52,654 bases of DNA from Mitsuaria sp. GD03876 (GCF_029840635.1 NZ_JAOCCU010000042.1:1-52654), one strand, 5' to 3'. Shown: positions 26,873-37,968, numbered from the stretch's first letter. Made by a program: numbers and translations. Notes: generated by a model not told the origin, from the letters alone.

Positions 26873-29142
26873 CAGCGGCCCTTCCAGCTCAGCGTCTTGC
26901 CGGCCTGCGCGGGGCTGCGCTCGCCGTCGACCTCGAGCATCCAGTCGAGCAGCGCGCCCTCGGCGATCTCGACGCGGTACTCGGCGCCCGAGCGGCTCAC
27001 CGTGCCGCGCGCCGCGATCGTGCCGTCGGGCGACGCGACGGCGAAGGCCGCGCTCGCGCCGTCGTCCAGCGCGAACACGCGCAGCACCACGCCGCGCGCG
27101 TAGTCGTAGTCGGGGCGTTCGGTCTCCAGGCCCCAGGGCAGCACGGTGTTGGGCGCGACATAGAGCGGCAGGCTCATGAAGTCGTGCGTCTCGCGTCGCC
27201 AGCGGCCGCCCTCGACGACCTCGCCGCTGAGCAACTGGGTCCAGCGGCCGGCCGGCAGGTAGACGTCGACCTCGCCGCCGTCGCTGAACACCGGCGCCAC
27301 CAGCAGCGCGTCGCCGAGGTGGTACTGGCGGTCCAGCGTCGCGCAGGCCGGGTCGTCCGGGAACTCCAGGACCGGCGCGCGCATCATCGGCACGCCGGTC
27401 TCGGTCGCCGCGATCGCGGTCGCGTAGAGGTAGGGCATCAGCTGGTGCTTCAACCGCGTGAAGCGTTGCAGCACCACGCAGCTCTCCTCGTCGACCAGCC
27501 AGGGCACGCGGTAGAAGCTGCTGCCGTGCAGCCGGCTGTGCGAGGACAGCAGCCCGAACTGGATCCAGCGCTTGTAGACGGCCGGCGGCGGGTTGCCCTC
27601 GAAGCCGCCGATGTCGTGGCTCCAGAACGCGAAGCCGCAGGCGGTCAGCGACAGGCCGCCGCGCAGGCTCTCGGCCATCGACTCGAAGTTGGACCAGCAG
27701 TCGCCGCCCCAGTGCACCGGGAAGCGCTGGCCCGACGCGTAGGTCGAGCGCGCGAAGACCACGGCCTCGTCGCCCTGGACCTCTTGCAGCAGCTCGAAGA
27801 CCGCCTCGTTGTACTGCAGCGCGTAGAGGTTGTGCATCTCCACCGGATCGGCGCCGTCGAAGTAGACGACGCCCTGGTCGGGGATGCGCTCGCCGAAGTC
27901 GGTCTTGAAGCAGTCCACGCCCATCGCCAGCAGCCGGCGCAGGTGGCCCTGGTACCAGGCCTTGGCGGCCGGGTTGGTGAAGTCCACGATCGCCATGCCG
28001 GGCTGCCAGAGGTCGGTCTGCCAGGTCAGGCCGTTGGCGCGCTTGATGAAGTAGCCCTCGCGCACGCCCTCGGCGAACAGCGGCGAGCGCTGCGCGACGT
28101 AGGGGTTGATCCACAGGCTGATCTTCAGGCCCTTGGCGCGCAGCCGCGCGAGCATGCCCTCGGGGTCGGGGAAGCCGCGGCGGTCCCATTCGAAGTCGCA
28201 CCACTGGAACTCGCGCATCCAGAAGCAGTCGAAGTGGAAGACGCTGAGCGGCAGCTCGCGGCGCGCCATCTCGTCGATGAAGTGGGTGGCGGTGGCCTCG
28301 TCGTACTGCGTCGTGAACGAGGTCGTCATCCACAGGCCGAAGGTCCAGGCCGGCGGCAGCGGCGCGCGGCCGGTCAGCTCGGTCAGGCGCGCGACGGCGG
28401 CCTTGGGCGTCGGGCCGGCGACGACGCAGTAGTCCAGCGTCTCGCCCTCGCGGCTGAACTGCACGCGCGAGGTCTTCTCCGACGCGACCTCGAAGGAGAC
28501 CGGGCCCGCCTCGTTGACCAGCACGCCGTAGCCGCGGCTGCTCAGGTAGAAGGGCACGCTCTTGTAGGCCTGCTCGCAGGCGGTGCCGCCGTCCTTGTTG
28601 GTGTTCTCCACGGCCTGGCCGTTCTTGACCCAGGGCGTGAAGCGCTCGCCCAGGCCGTAGACGTACTCGCCCACCGCCAGCGTCAGCTGCTCATGGACGT
28701 AGTTGGCCTTGCCGGCGGCCTGCAGGTAGCCGAGCGAGCGCCAGTCGCTGCGGGTGAGCACCTTGTCGCCCTCGCGGAAGATCAGGCCGTAGCCTTCGCC
28801 CTTCTTCACGTCGACCGACAGCGGGCCGGAGGTGATCGTCACGAGCTGGTCGGTCTCGACGACCTGGAGCGCGGGCGAGGTCGCGCCGACCATCGGCACG
28901 TGCAGCCGCGGCGGCTGCGAGGCGCTGAAGTGCTCGACGCTGACGCGGATCACGCCGGGCAGCGGCGAACGCAGCGTCACCGTCAGCGTCGGGCCCTGCA
29001 GCGTGTCGCCGCGGTGCTTGATGGGGCGGGTGGTGACCAGCAGCACGACGCGGTCGTCGTGCACGTCCACGGCATAGGTCTCGGTCGCGTAATGCGCCGT
29101 GACGCCCGGCTGCAGCAGCCATTGCCCGTCGGTGAACTTCAT
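26872..29142 (-). CDS. yicI: GH31 alpha-xylosidase, YicI-like, cytoplasmic
   Basis: 756 residues against 772 in E. coli YicI. 'VFHFDCFWMREFQWCDFEWD' is the YicI-type substrate signature; the nucleophile is Asp415 in 'CFKTDFGERIP' and the acid/base Asp481 in 'FPVHWGGDCWSNFESM', one residue from their positions in YicI. No signal peptide is seen, so the enzyme is cytoplasmic and should release alpha-1,6-xylose from imported isoprimeverose or short xyloglucan oligosaccharides at their non-reducing end. It is cotranscribed with GH39 (60 bp upstream) and GH9 (overlap). Confidence 0.95.
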   Translation of the reverse strand: MKFTDGQWLLQPGVTAHYATETYAVDVHDDRVVLLVTTRPIKHRGDTLQGPTLTVTLRSPLPGVIRVSVEHFSASQPPRLHVPMVGATSPALQVVETDQLVTITSGPLSVDVKKGEGYGLIFREGDKVLTRSDWRSLGYLQAAGKANYVHEQLTLAVGEYVYGLGERFTPWVKNGQAVENTNKDGGTACEQAYKSVPFYLSSRGYGVLVNEAGPVSFEVASEKTSRVQFSREGETLDYCVVAGPTPKAAVARLTELTGRAPLPPAWTFGLWMTTSFTTQYDEATATHFIDEMARRELPLSVFHFDCFWMREFQWCDFEWDRRGFPDPEGMLARLRAKGLKISLWINPYVAQRSPLFAEGVREGYFIKRANGLTWQTDLWQPGMAIVDFTNPAAKAWYQGHLRRLLAMGVDCFKTDFGERIPDQGVVYFDGADPVEMHNLYALQYNEAVFELLQEVQGDEAVVFARSTYASGQRFPVHWGGDCWSNFESMAESLRGGLSLTACGFAFWSHDIGGFEGNPPPAVYKRWIQFGLLSSHSRLHGSSFYRVPWLVDEESCVVLQRFTRLKHQLMPYLYATAIAATETGVPMMRAPVLEFPDDPACATLDRQYHLGDALLVAPVFSDGGEVDVYLPAGRWTQLLSGEVVEGGRWRRETHDFMSLPLYVAPNTVLPWGLETERPDYDYARGVVLRVFALDDGASAAFAVASPDGTIAARGTVSRSGAEYRVEIAEGALLDWMLEVDGERSPAQAGKTLSWKGR

Positions 29143-29202
29143 TGGGGGTCCTTCTCGTTGTCTTGTCGAATCCAGGTCGGCGCTTCGGCCGGTCGCGGCC
29201 GG

Positions 29203-30813
29203 TCAGCGCGCGGCCGGCTCGAGCGTGACCAGCACCACGTCGTGCGAGCGCATCGGCACCGTCTCGCGGTGCCGCCCGTCGCGGCCGATGCGCACGCTGC
29301 GCTCGCGCTGCGGCTTGTCGGCGGTCAGCGTCTGCAGCGATGCGAGCTGGTCGGCGGTCAGCGTGCCGGGCTTGCCCAGCTTCAGCCAGGCCGTGTAGGC
29401 GTCGTTGGCCTCGAAGCCGACGCGGTACTGGCGCAGCGTGTAGACGCCGGGGGCCAGGCCCTGCCAGCGCAGCGTCGCCGGCGCGAGCTTCGCGGCCGGG
29501 CGCACCTCGCCGAAGTAGGGGCGGTTGCTGGTCGCCTGGTCCGGCAGCCGCCAGTCCCAGACCAACGCGGCGACCTGGCCGCCGTCGACCGCGGCGAGCG
29601 CACCGTCGTCGGTCAGCGGGATCCCGCGGCCGCGCAGCTGCTTCAGGTACTTGTAGGCGAAGAAGGCGGGCTTGCGCACGCCCTCGCGCGTCAGCAGGCC
29701 GAAGCCGCCATGGAAGGGCGCGGGCGGCGGACCGGCCTCCTCGAACAGGTCGCTGTAGGTCCAGTAGCTCATCGCCTGCGCGAGGCCGCGCGTGCGGCGC
29801 AGCTTCTCCAGGATGTAGGGCGCGCTGAGGTAGGCGTCGTGGACCGGGTCGCGCGGGTTGTAGCTGGTGCTCCACTCGGTGATGTAGAGCGGCAGGCCGG
29901 GGAAGGGCGAGGCCTGGATCTCGGCGCGCACGCGCGTCACGTCGCCGACGATCGCGTCCGGCGAGCGCGACAGCTTGTTGTCGTCCTGGCCGAACTCGTC
30001 GAGGAAACCGCCCTCGACGCCGTAGGTGTGCGTGGTGACGAAGTCGACCGGCACGCCCTGGTCCTTGCAATAGGCCAGGAAGGGCACGACCCAGGCCGCG
30101 CCGGCCGTCGACGGACCGCCGACCTGGAGCCGCGGGTCGACCGCCTTGAGCGCGCGGGCGCTGCGGGCGTAGAGCGCGAAGTAGGCGGCCTGGTCGGCGC
30201 GTTCCCAGAAGCCGTCGAGGTTGGGCTCGTTCCAGACCTCGAAGGGCCAGCGTCGCACCTCCTCGGCGCCGTAGCGCGCGATCAGGTGGCGGGCGAAGGC
30301 GTCGACCAGCGCGACCCAGGGCTCCGCCTGCGGGTGCGAGGTGTTGCCCTTCCAGTAGAAGATGGTCTGCGGCGAGCTGGCCATCGCCTCCGGCGTGAAG
30401 CCGAGCTCCACGAAGGGCTTGATGCCCTTGGCCAGCAGCGCGTCGTAGAGCGTGTCGATGCGGCTGAAGTCGAACTTCAGGCGGCCGTCGGCGTCCTTGG
30501 TCACCGTCTTCAGCGCGTCGTGGAAGATCGCGTGGAAGCGGATCGTGCGGAAGCCCAGCTCGTCGACGGCGGTCTTGAGCTGCGCCTGGCTGTCGTCGCG
30601 GATCAGCGTGCCGGGGAAGTCGGCGCCGACGGCGTAGTCGAAGCCGCGGTCCACCGGGCCGGCGGCCTGGCGCAGGTCGATGTCGATGGCGCGGGGCGCC
30701 GGCGCGGCCGGTCCGGCGGACCAGGACGCGACGGGCGCCAGCAGCAGCGCGGTCGCGAGCGCCGTCAACGCTGTCAACGCGGCGGGACGGAAGGTCGGAA
30801 GGGAAGTCGGCAT
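29203..30813 (-). CDS. GH39 beta-xylosidase-like glycosidase, exported
   Basis: 536 residues. After a signal peptide (about 1-33) comes a GH39 (beta/alpha)8 barrel with acid/base Glu196 in 'FEVWNEPNLDGFW' and nucleophile Glu313 in 'LYITEWSTSYNPRD'; 'FRTIRFHAIFHD' and 'FVTTHTYGVEGG' also fit. A small beta-sandwich follows (about 430-536). Most bacterial GH39 enzymes are retaining beta-xylosidases, but alpha-L-arabinosidase and beta-glucosidase activities occur. It begins 25 bp after the GH43 gene, so it is its operon partner. Location should be periplasm. Confidence 0.9.
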   Translation of the reverse strand: MPTSLPTFRPAALTALTALATALLLAPVASWSAGPAAPAPRAIDIDLRQAAGPVDRGFDYAVGADFPGTLIRDDSQAQLKTAVDELGFRTIRFHAIFHDALKTVTKDADGRLKFDFSRIDTLYDALLAKGIKPFVELGFTPEAMASSPQTIFYWKGNTSHPQAEPWVALVDAFARHLIARYGAEEVRRWPFEVWNEPNLDGFWERADQAAYFALYARSARALKAVDPRLQVGGPSTAGAAWVVPFLAYCKDQGVPVDFVTTHTYGVEGGFLDEFGQDDNKLSRSPDAIVGDVTRVRAEIQASPFPGLPLYITEWSTSYNPRDPVHDAYLSAPYILEKLRRTRGLAQAMSYWTYSDLFEEAGPPPAPFHGGFGLLTREGVRKPAFFAYKYLKQLRGRGIPLTDDGALAAVDGGQVAALVWDWRLPDQATSNRPYFGEVRPAAKLAPATLRWQGLAPGVYTLRQYRVGFEANDAYTAWLKLGKPGTLTADQLASLQTLTADKPQRERSVRIGRDGRHRETVPMRSHDVVLVTLEPAAR

Positions 30814-30838
30814 GAGGGGTTCCAGGGGGGGCCGGCGT

Positions 30839-32470
30839 TCAGGCCGGCAGGCCGCGATAGCGGAAGCGGCGGAAGCGCACCTCGCCCCGGCCCGCGCTGA
30901 ACAGCGCGAGCTTCAGGCTCAGGAAGCCGCCGAAGACGTTGTGATGGAAGCCCGAGACCTCCATCTGCCAGGGATGCTGCGTCCAGGCCTGGCCGTCGGG
31001 CGAGGTGTGGAAGGTGACGACGTTCTCGCGGTTCACCAGCCGCAGGTGCAACACGCGCGGACCGGCCTGGGCGGGCAGCGGCTGCCGCATCCAGGCGATC
31101 TCCTGGCCGTAGTTGTAGGTGAGCATCTCGCGCGCGCTGGCGCCGATGCCGGCGAAGCCGCGGCCGTCGTAGAACAGCGCCAGGCCGCCGTGGGCGTCGC
31201 CGCCGATCTCGAGTTCGACGCTCGCTTCATAGCTGCGGTCGCCGACCAGGCAGGTCAGCGGCGAGCAGTCCGCCAGCGTCGTGCCCTTGGCCTGGAGCAC
31301 CAGGCTGCGTCCCTGCAGCGCGACGCGCGGCGGGTCCTTCGCGTCGGGCGCGAACAGCGACCACTGGAGGCCCATGCGGTCGCGGCTGAAGTCGTCGGAC
31401 AGGTCGGCGCCGGCCGGGGAGGGCGTGCCGCCCCGGGGCTTTGGCAAGGCGCGGGCGAGCGTGCCGCCGCGGGCCTTCAGCCAGCCGTCGCGGGTCCACT
31501 CGACCGGCTCCAGCAAGGTCTGCCGGCCCAGCGTGCGCATGCCGTTCTCGTAGCCGTGATAGACCATCCACCAGTCGCCGGCCGGGCCCTCGACGACGCT
31601 GGCATGGCCGCGGGACCACCAGGGTTCGTCGGCGCTTTGCGTGCGCACGATCGGGTTGTGGGGGCAGTCCTCCCAGGGACCGTGGATGGAGCGCGAGCGC
31701 GCCAGCGTGACCATGTGGCTGGTCGGCGGGCCCGAGGTGCCGCCGACGGCGGCGATCAGGTAGAACCACTCGCCGCGGCGGAACACCTTCGGCCCCTCCG
31801 GCGCGAACATCTCGACGACCCAGTCCTTGGGGTATTGCCACGGCGTGTAGGCGGGCTCGAGCTGGCCGACGGTGGACAGGCCGTCGTCGCTGAGGCGGAT
31901 GCGCCGCACGCCGTTGACGAACAGGTAGCGGTGGCCGTCCTCGCCGACCGCGTGGCCCGGATCGATGCAGCCGGTCAGGCCCAGGTCGACGGGGTCGCTC
32001 CAGGGGCCGCGGATGTGGTCGGCGTGGATGACGTAGATCCGGGAGCCGTCGTCCCGCATCGCCGGGATGTAGAGGAAGTAACGGCCCGCGTGCTTGACGA
32101 GGTCCATCGCCCAGACCGCGCCGATCGGCTGGCGCAGCGCGGCGGTGATCGGGGCCCAGTTCACCAGGTCCGTCGAGTGCCAGATCACCGCGCCCGGGTA
32201 GGAGGTGAACGAGGAAAAGGTCAGGTAGTAGTCGCTGCCGTCCTTGAGCAGTGTCGGGTCGGGGCGGTCCCCGGGCACGATCGGGTTGCGGTAGGTGCCG
32301 TCGCCGAGGTCGGCCTTGCGCTGGCCCTCGCGGCCCCGGCCGAACGCGGGCGCTGCTGCCGGCGCGCGGGCCGGCGAGGCGGCGGGCGCGGCGACGGCCA
32401 ATCCGGCGCCGGCGCCCGCGACCGACGCGAGCGCCGCGCGGACCGCGCCGCGCCTGGTGAGAGTCGACAT
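30839..32470 (-). CDS. GH43 alpha-L-arabinofuranosidase/beta-xylosidase with C-terminal lectin-like domain, exported
   Basis: 543 residues. 'STLTRRGAVRAALASVAGA' is a Tat-like signal. The five-bladed propeller (about 55-345) has base Asp71 in 'GDRPDPTLLK', pKa modulator Asp170 in 'GCIDPGHAVGEDG' and acid Glu225 in 'MFAPEGPKVF'. A concanavalin-like beta-sandwich follows (about 350-543, 'DDFSRDRMGLQWSLF'). Arabinose or xylose removal from branched xyloglucan or arabinoxylan is expected; family members differ. GGAG lies 9 bp before the ATG. It is the first gene of the GH43-GH39-GH31-GH9-chvE-gguA-gguB series, with a probable XylR operator 71 bp upstream. Confidence 0.92.
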   Translation of the reverse strand: MSTLTRRGAVRAALASVAGAGAGLAVAAPAASPARAPAAAPAFGRGREGQRKADLGDGTYRNPIVPGDRPDPTLLKDGSDYYLTFSSFTSYPGAVIWHSTDLVNWAPITAALRQPIGAVWAMDLVKHAGRYFLYIPAMRDDGSRIYVIHADHIRGPWSDPVDLGLTGCIDPGHAVGEDGHRYLFVNGVRRIRLSDDGLSTVGQLEPAYTPWQYPKDWVVEMFAPEGPKVFRRGEWFYLIAAVGGTSGPPTSHMVTLARSRSIHGPWEDCPHNPIVRTQSADEPWWSRGHASVVEGPAGDWWMVYHGYENGMRTLGRQTLLEPVEWTRDGWLKARGGTLARALPKPRGGTPSPAGADLSDDFSRDRMGLQWSLFAPDAKDPPRVALQGRSLVLQAKGTTLADCSPLTCLVGDRSYEASVELEIGGDAHGGLALFYDGRGFAGIGASAREMLTYNYGQEIAWMRQPLPAQAGPRVLHLRLVNRENVVTFHTSPDGQAWTQHPWQMEVSGFHHNVFGGFLSLKLALFSAGRGEVRFRRFRYRGLPA

Positions 32471-32540
32471 TCCTTTTGTCTCCTTGCCGCGGTCGTCTCG
32501 CAGGGGACGATCTGTCCAAGGGGGCGGCTTGGGAAGGGAT

Positions 32541-32563
32541 GTTAGTTCGCGCGCTGCACTAAT
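32541..32563. promoter_or_regulatory. Probable XylR operator upstream of the GH43 operon
   Basis: GTTAGTT, 9 bp (CGCGCGCTG), CACTAAT. It matches the palindrome before xylR in arm length, spacer length, the TTAGTT and ACTAAT cores and the GCGCTG in the spacer. Its distance to the gene start (71 bp) is nearly the same as for xylR (67 bp). An extra AACTAAC follows at 32,571. The region 32,471-32,722 holds nothing else recognised, apart from the start signals of GH43 and rlmE. Confidence 0.7.
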
Positions 32564-32722
32564 TAATCAGAACTAACCCTTGCCGCCCCCTTGGCGCATG
32601 GGCGGACGAGGCTGCCGGCGCTGGTGGTGATATGGTGCCGTTCGCGGCGCGCTGCGCCCTTCGAGGCCCCCGCCTGGCCCGTTCGATGAACGAAACAAGG
32701 CGTCCAGGTTCTTATCCGTGCA

Positions 32723-33397
32723 ATGAAAGTCGATACCAAAAGCAAGAAGGTCAACAAGGCGTGGCTCAACAACCACGTCAACGATCCCTACGTGAAATTG
32801 GCCCAGAAAGAGGGCTATCGCTCCCGCGCCGCCTACAAGCTCAAGGAAATCGACGAGGAATTCCAGTTGATCCGCCCCGGCCAGGTCGTGGTGGACCTCG
32901 GCGCCTCGCCCGGCGCCTGGAGCCAGTACCTGCGCCGGCGCTTCGCGCCCAAGGAGGCGGGCGCCGGCGGCGCCGCGGTCGGGCAGCTGAACGGCCGGAT
33001 CATCGCGCTGGACCTGCTCGACTTCGAGGCGATCGAGGGCGTCGAGTTCATCCAGGGCGATTTCCGCGAGGACGCGGTGCTGGCCCAGCTCGAGGCCACG
33101 CTGGGCGGCGCCAAGGTCGACCTGGTGGTCTCGGACATGGCGCCGAACCTGTCCGGCATCGAGAGCACGGACGCGGCCCGCATGGAGCACCTGATCGAAC
33201 TGGCGCTCGATTTCTCCCAACAACACCTGAAGCCCGAAGGCGCGCTGGTTGCCAAGGTCTTCCACGGCAGCGGCTACGACCAGCTGGTGCACGCGTTCCG
33301 GGACAAGTTCAGGAAGGTCAAGACCAGCAAGCCGAAGGCGTCGCGGGAACGGTCGTCGGAAAACTTCCTCGTCGGCATCGGCTTGAAGAAGGCCTGA
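32723..33397 (+). CDS. rlmE: 23S rRNA (uridine-2'-O-)-methyltransferase RlmE (FtsJ)
   Basis: 224 residues. '[15 protein letters not shown]' contains the catalytic Lys, '[15 protein letters not shown]' is the SAM-binding motif, '[11 protein letters not shown]' the catalytic Asp region, and '[16 protein letters not shown]' the second Lys region with the final Glu near '[17 protein letters not shown]'. It methylates U2552 (E. coli numbering) of 23S rRNA late in 50S assembly. It is followed by ftsH in the conserved rlmE-ftsH-folP-glmM order and is divergent from the glycan locus. No good ribosome binding site precedes the ATG. Confidence 0.97.
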   Translation: MKVDTKSKKVNKAWLNNHVNDPYVKLAQKEGYRSRAAYKLKEIDEEFQLIRPGQVVVDLGASPGAWSQYLRRRFAPKEAGAGGAAVGQLNGRIIALDLLDFEAIEGVEFIQGDFREDAVLAQLEATLGGAKVDLVVSDMAPNLSGIESTDAARMEHLIELALDFSQQHLKPEGALVAKVFHGSGYDQLVHAFRDKFRKVKTSKPKASRERSSENFLVGIGLKKA

Positions 33398-33522
33398 CGG
33401 CGTTCCATATCGACTGAACGGGCGATCAGGCGTCGAGTTCAGGTCCGCTTCCGCCGGTCTCGATGGGGCGGAGATGGCAATATCTATCGTCGCGTATGGG
33501 AATGCCAATCAAGTCTGGGGAC

Positions 33523-33550
33523 TTGACTGGCCTAGAATCCGCCCCATATG
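33523..33550 (+). promoter_or_regulatory. Possible ftsH promoter
   Basis: TTGACT (33,523-33,528) and CATATG (33,545-33,550) with 16 bp between them are the best sigma-70-like pair in the 217-bp gap before ftsH. TAGAAT at 33,533 is an alternative -10. Weak call. Confidence 0.3.
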
Positions 33551-33614
33551 CCGTGAAAGTCCGCTGCCCAAGGCTGTATAGGGCGCGCGGTGATGGAATG
33601 ACAAAGGAGTCGCG

Positions 33615-35519
<1,905 letters not shown>

Positions 35520-35566
35520 CAGGCTGGCGCGCCAGGCGTCCGAAGGCCGCCTGAACGCTGACCCTC

Positions 35567-35598
35567 AGAAGGGCTGATCGAGAGATCAGCCCTTCTTT
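35567..35598 (+). terminator. Rho-independent terminator after ftsH
   Basis: A perfect 13-bp stem, AGAAGGGCTGATC with its complement, encloses a GAGA loop and is followed by TT before the sequence turns mixed. It begins 47 bp past the ftsH stop and precedes folP by about 40 bp, so folP may depend on read-through or on its own promoter. Confidence 0.8.
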
Positions 35599-35640
35599 CG
35601 CATTCGAGCGCAACGCCGCGCGCCCGACACTCACCCGCCC

Positions 35641-36489
35641 ATGACTGCTGCTTCGATCTGGAAAACCACCCGCTTCGACCTCGATCTGGCGGAGCGGCCG
35701 CTGGTCATGGGCATCGTCAACGTGACGCCCGATTCGTTCTCCGACGGCGGCCTGCATGACGACGCGCCCCGCGCCATCGATTACTGCGCGCGCCTGCTCG
35801 GCGAAGGCGTCGACATCCTGGACCTGGGCGGCGAATCGACACGCCCCGGCGCTCCGCGGCTCGATGCCGACGAGGAATGGCGCCGGCTGGAGCCGGTGCT
35901 GCGGGCAGCGTTGAACTTCGGCATCCCGGTCTCCGTCGACACCTGCAAGACCGAGGTGATGCGGCGGGCGCTGGACCTGGGCGTCGACATCATCAACGAC
36001 GTGCAGGCCCTGCGCGACGCCGGCGCGGACACGCTGTTGGCCGAGCACGGCAGTGCCGGCGTCTGTCTGATGCACATGCGGGGGCAACCCGCCGGCATGC
36101 AGCAGCTGACCGACTACGACGATGTCGTGACCGAGGTCGCCGACTTCCTGGGCGAGCGGATGCGGCACCTGGTCCAGGCCGGCGTGGCGGCCGAGCGGAT
36201 CACGCTGGACCCCGGTTACGGCTTCGCCAAGACGGTCGAGCAGAACGTGGAACTGCAGCGGCGCCAGCGCGAGCTGCTGGCCCTGGGACGTCCGCTGCTG
36301 ATCGGCTGGTCGCGCAAGTCGACGCTGGGCGCGCTCACTGGCAAGGCCGTCGACGAGCGCATGCCGGCCAGCGTCGGCGCGGCCCTGGCCTCGGTGGCGC
36401 TCGGCGCGCGCGTGGTGCGCGTGCACGATGTCGCCGCCACCGTCGACGCGCTCAAGGTCTGGCAGGCGTTCTGCGCGCCTCGCGCCTGA
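35641..36489 (+). CDS. folP: Dihydropteroate synthase
   Basis: 282 residues. 'VMGIVNVTPDSFSDGG' binds the pterin pyrophosphate, 'DLGGESTRPGA' is the second family signature, and 'SVDTCKTEVM', 'INDVQAL', 'DPGYGFAKT' and 'IGWSRKSTLG' follow as in other bacterial enzymes. It condenses p-aminobenzoate with dihydropterin pyrophosphate in folate synthesis and is the sulfonamide target. Context between ftsH and glmM is the conserved one. No clear Shine-Dalgarno before the ATG. Confidence 0.97.
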   Translation: MTAASIWKTTRFDLDLAERPLVMGIVNVTPDSFSDGGLHDDAPRAIDYCARLLGEGVDILDLGGESTRPGAPRLDADEEWRRLEPVLRAALNFGIPVSVDTCKTEVMRRALDLGVDIINDVQALRDAGADTLLAEHGSAGVCLMHMRGQPAGMQQLTDYDDVVTEVADFLGERMRHLVQAGVAAERITLDPGYGFAKTVEQNVELQRRQRELLALGRPLLIGWSRKSTLGALTGKAVDERMPASVGAALASVALGARVVRVHDVAATVDALKVWQAFCAPRA

Positions 36490-36633
36490 GGCCCGCCCGC
36501 CCCGGCGGCGTCCGGTCCGACCCCTCCGTTCGCGGGCCCCGCGGCGCGCACCGGCCGCCGGCGGGAAGAGCGGGCATCGGCATCGGCGACAATCCGCGGA
36601 TTGAAGATTGAGAAGTCGCAGGAGGTCGCCTCA

Positions 36634-37968
36634 ATGAGCCGGAAGTATTTCGGGACCGACGGAATCCGCGGGACCGTGGGCCGCACGCCCATCACGCCCG
36701 ATTTCATGTTGCGCCTCGGGCACGCCGTCGGGCGCGTGCTCAAGCGCAGCTACGCCAAGCCCAGCGTCCTCATCGGCAAGGACACCCGCATCTCCGGCTA
36801 CATGCTCGAATCGGCGCTCGAGGCCGGTTTCGCCTCGGCCGGCGTCAACGTGCTGCTGACCGGTCCGCTGCCGACGCCGGGCGTCGCCTACCTGACCCGC
36901 GCGCTGCGCCAGCATCTGGGCGTGGTGATCTCGGCGTCGCACAACCCGTTCGCCGACAACGGCATCAAGTTCTTCTCGTCCAAGGGCGAGAAGCTGCCGG
37001 ACGCCTGGGAACTGGACGTCGAGGCCGTCCTGGAAGAGCCGCCCGTGTGGGTGGACTCGGCGAGCCTGGGCCGCGCGCGCCGCCTGGACGACGCCCAGGG
37101 GCGCTACATCGAGTTCTGCAAGGCCAGCTTCAGCGGGGACCTGAGCCTGCGCGGCATGAAGCTCGTGGTGGACGCCGCCAACGGCGCGGCCTACCAGGTG
37201 GCGCCGTCGGTGTTCCATGAACTGGGCGCCGAGGTCATCACCATCGGCAACAAGCCCGACGGCTTCAACATCAACGACAAGGTCGGCGCGACCTCGCCCG
37301 ACGCGATCGTCGCCGCGGTGCGGGAGCACCAGGCGGACTACGGCATCGCGCTCGACGGCGACGCCGACCGGCTGCAGATGGTCGACGCCGACGGCCGCCT
37401 CTACAACGGCGACGAGCTGCTGTACGTGATGGTCGCCGACCGCCTGGCGCGCGGCGAACGCGTGGCCGGCGCCGTCGGCACGCTGATGACCAACATGGCG
37501 GTGGAGCTGGCGCTGCGCCAGCGGGACGTCGAGTTCGTCCGCGCCAAGGTCGGGGACCGCTACGTCCTCGAGGAACTGGCCGCCCGCGGCTGGCAGCTGG
37601 GCGGGGAGGGCTCCGGCCACCTGCTGGCGCTGGACCGCCACACGACCGGCGACGGCATCGTCAGCAGCCTGCTGGTGCTCGAGGCCGTCTGCCGCAGCGG
37701 CCGCCGCCTGGCCGACCTGCTGGACGGCGTGTCCCTGTTCCCGCAGACGCTGATCAACGTCCGCCTGCAGGCGGACCAGCAGGACTGGAAGAGCAACCCG
37801 GCGCTCGCGCGGACCGAGGCCGAGGTCATGGCCGAGCTCGGCGACCGCGGCCGCGTGCTGATCCGCAAGTCCGGCACCGAGCCGCTGCTGCGCGTCATGG
37901 TGGAAGCCAGCGACGCCGGCCTGGCGCAGCGCTGCGCCGAGCGCCTGGCCGACGCCATCCGCGGCTGA
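36634..37968 (+). CDS. glmM: Phosphoglucosamine mutase
   Basis: 444 residues (445 in E. coli). It begins '[15 protein letters not shown]', has the phosphoserine loop 'VISASHNPF' with Ser102, the metal-binding '[13 protein letters not shown]', the sugar-binding '[11 protein letters not shown]' and the phosphate-binding '[15 protein letters not shown]'. It makes glucosamine 1-phosphate for peptidoglycan and lipopolysaccharide. An AGGAGG 8 bp upstream and the family's normal N-terminus favour the ATG at 36,634 over one 33 bp earlier. Confidence 0.98.
   Translation: MSRKYFGTDGIRGTVGRTPITPDFMLRLGHAVGRVLKRSYAKPSVLIGKDTRISGYMLESALEAGFASAGVNVLLTGPLPTPGVAYLTRALRQHLGVVISASHNPFADNGIKFFSSKGEKLPDAWELDVEAVLEEPPVWVDSASLGRARRLDDAQGRYIEFCKASFSGDLSLRGMKLVVDAANGAAYQVAPSVFHELGAEVITIGNKPDGFNINDKVGATSPDAIVAAVREHQADYGIALDGDADRLQMVDADGRLYNGDELLYVMVADRLARGERVAGAVGTLMTNMAVELALRQRDVEFVRAKVGDRYVLEELAARGWQLGGEGSGHLLALDRHTTGDGIVSSLLVLEAVCRSGRRLADLLDGVSLFPQTLINVRLQADQQDWKSNPALARTEAEVMAELGDRGRVLIRKSGTEPLLRVMVEASDAGLAQRCAERLADAIRG

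Noticed and set aside
35641-36489. Acquired sulfonamide-resistance gene (sul) instead of folP
   Set aside because: It sits in the core ftsH-folP-glmM order with normal DHPS motifs and no mobile element nearby.
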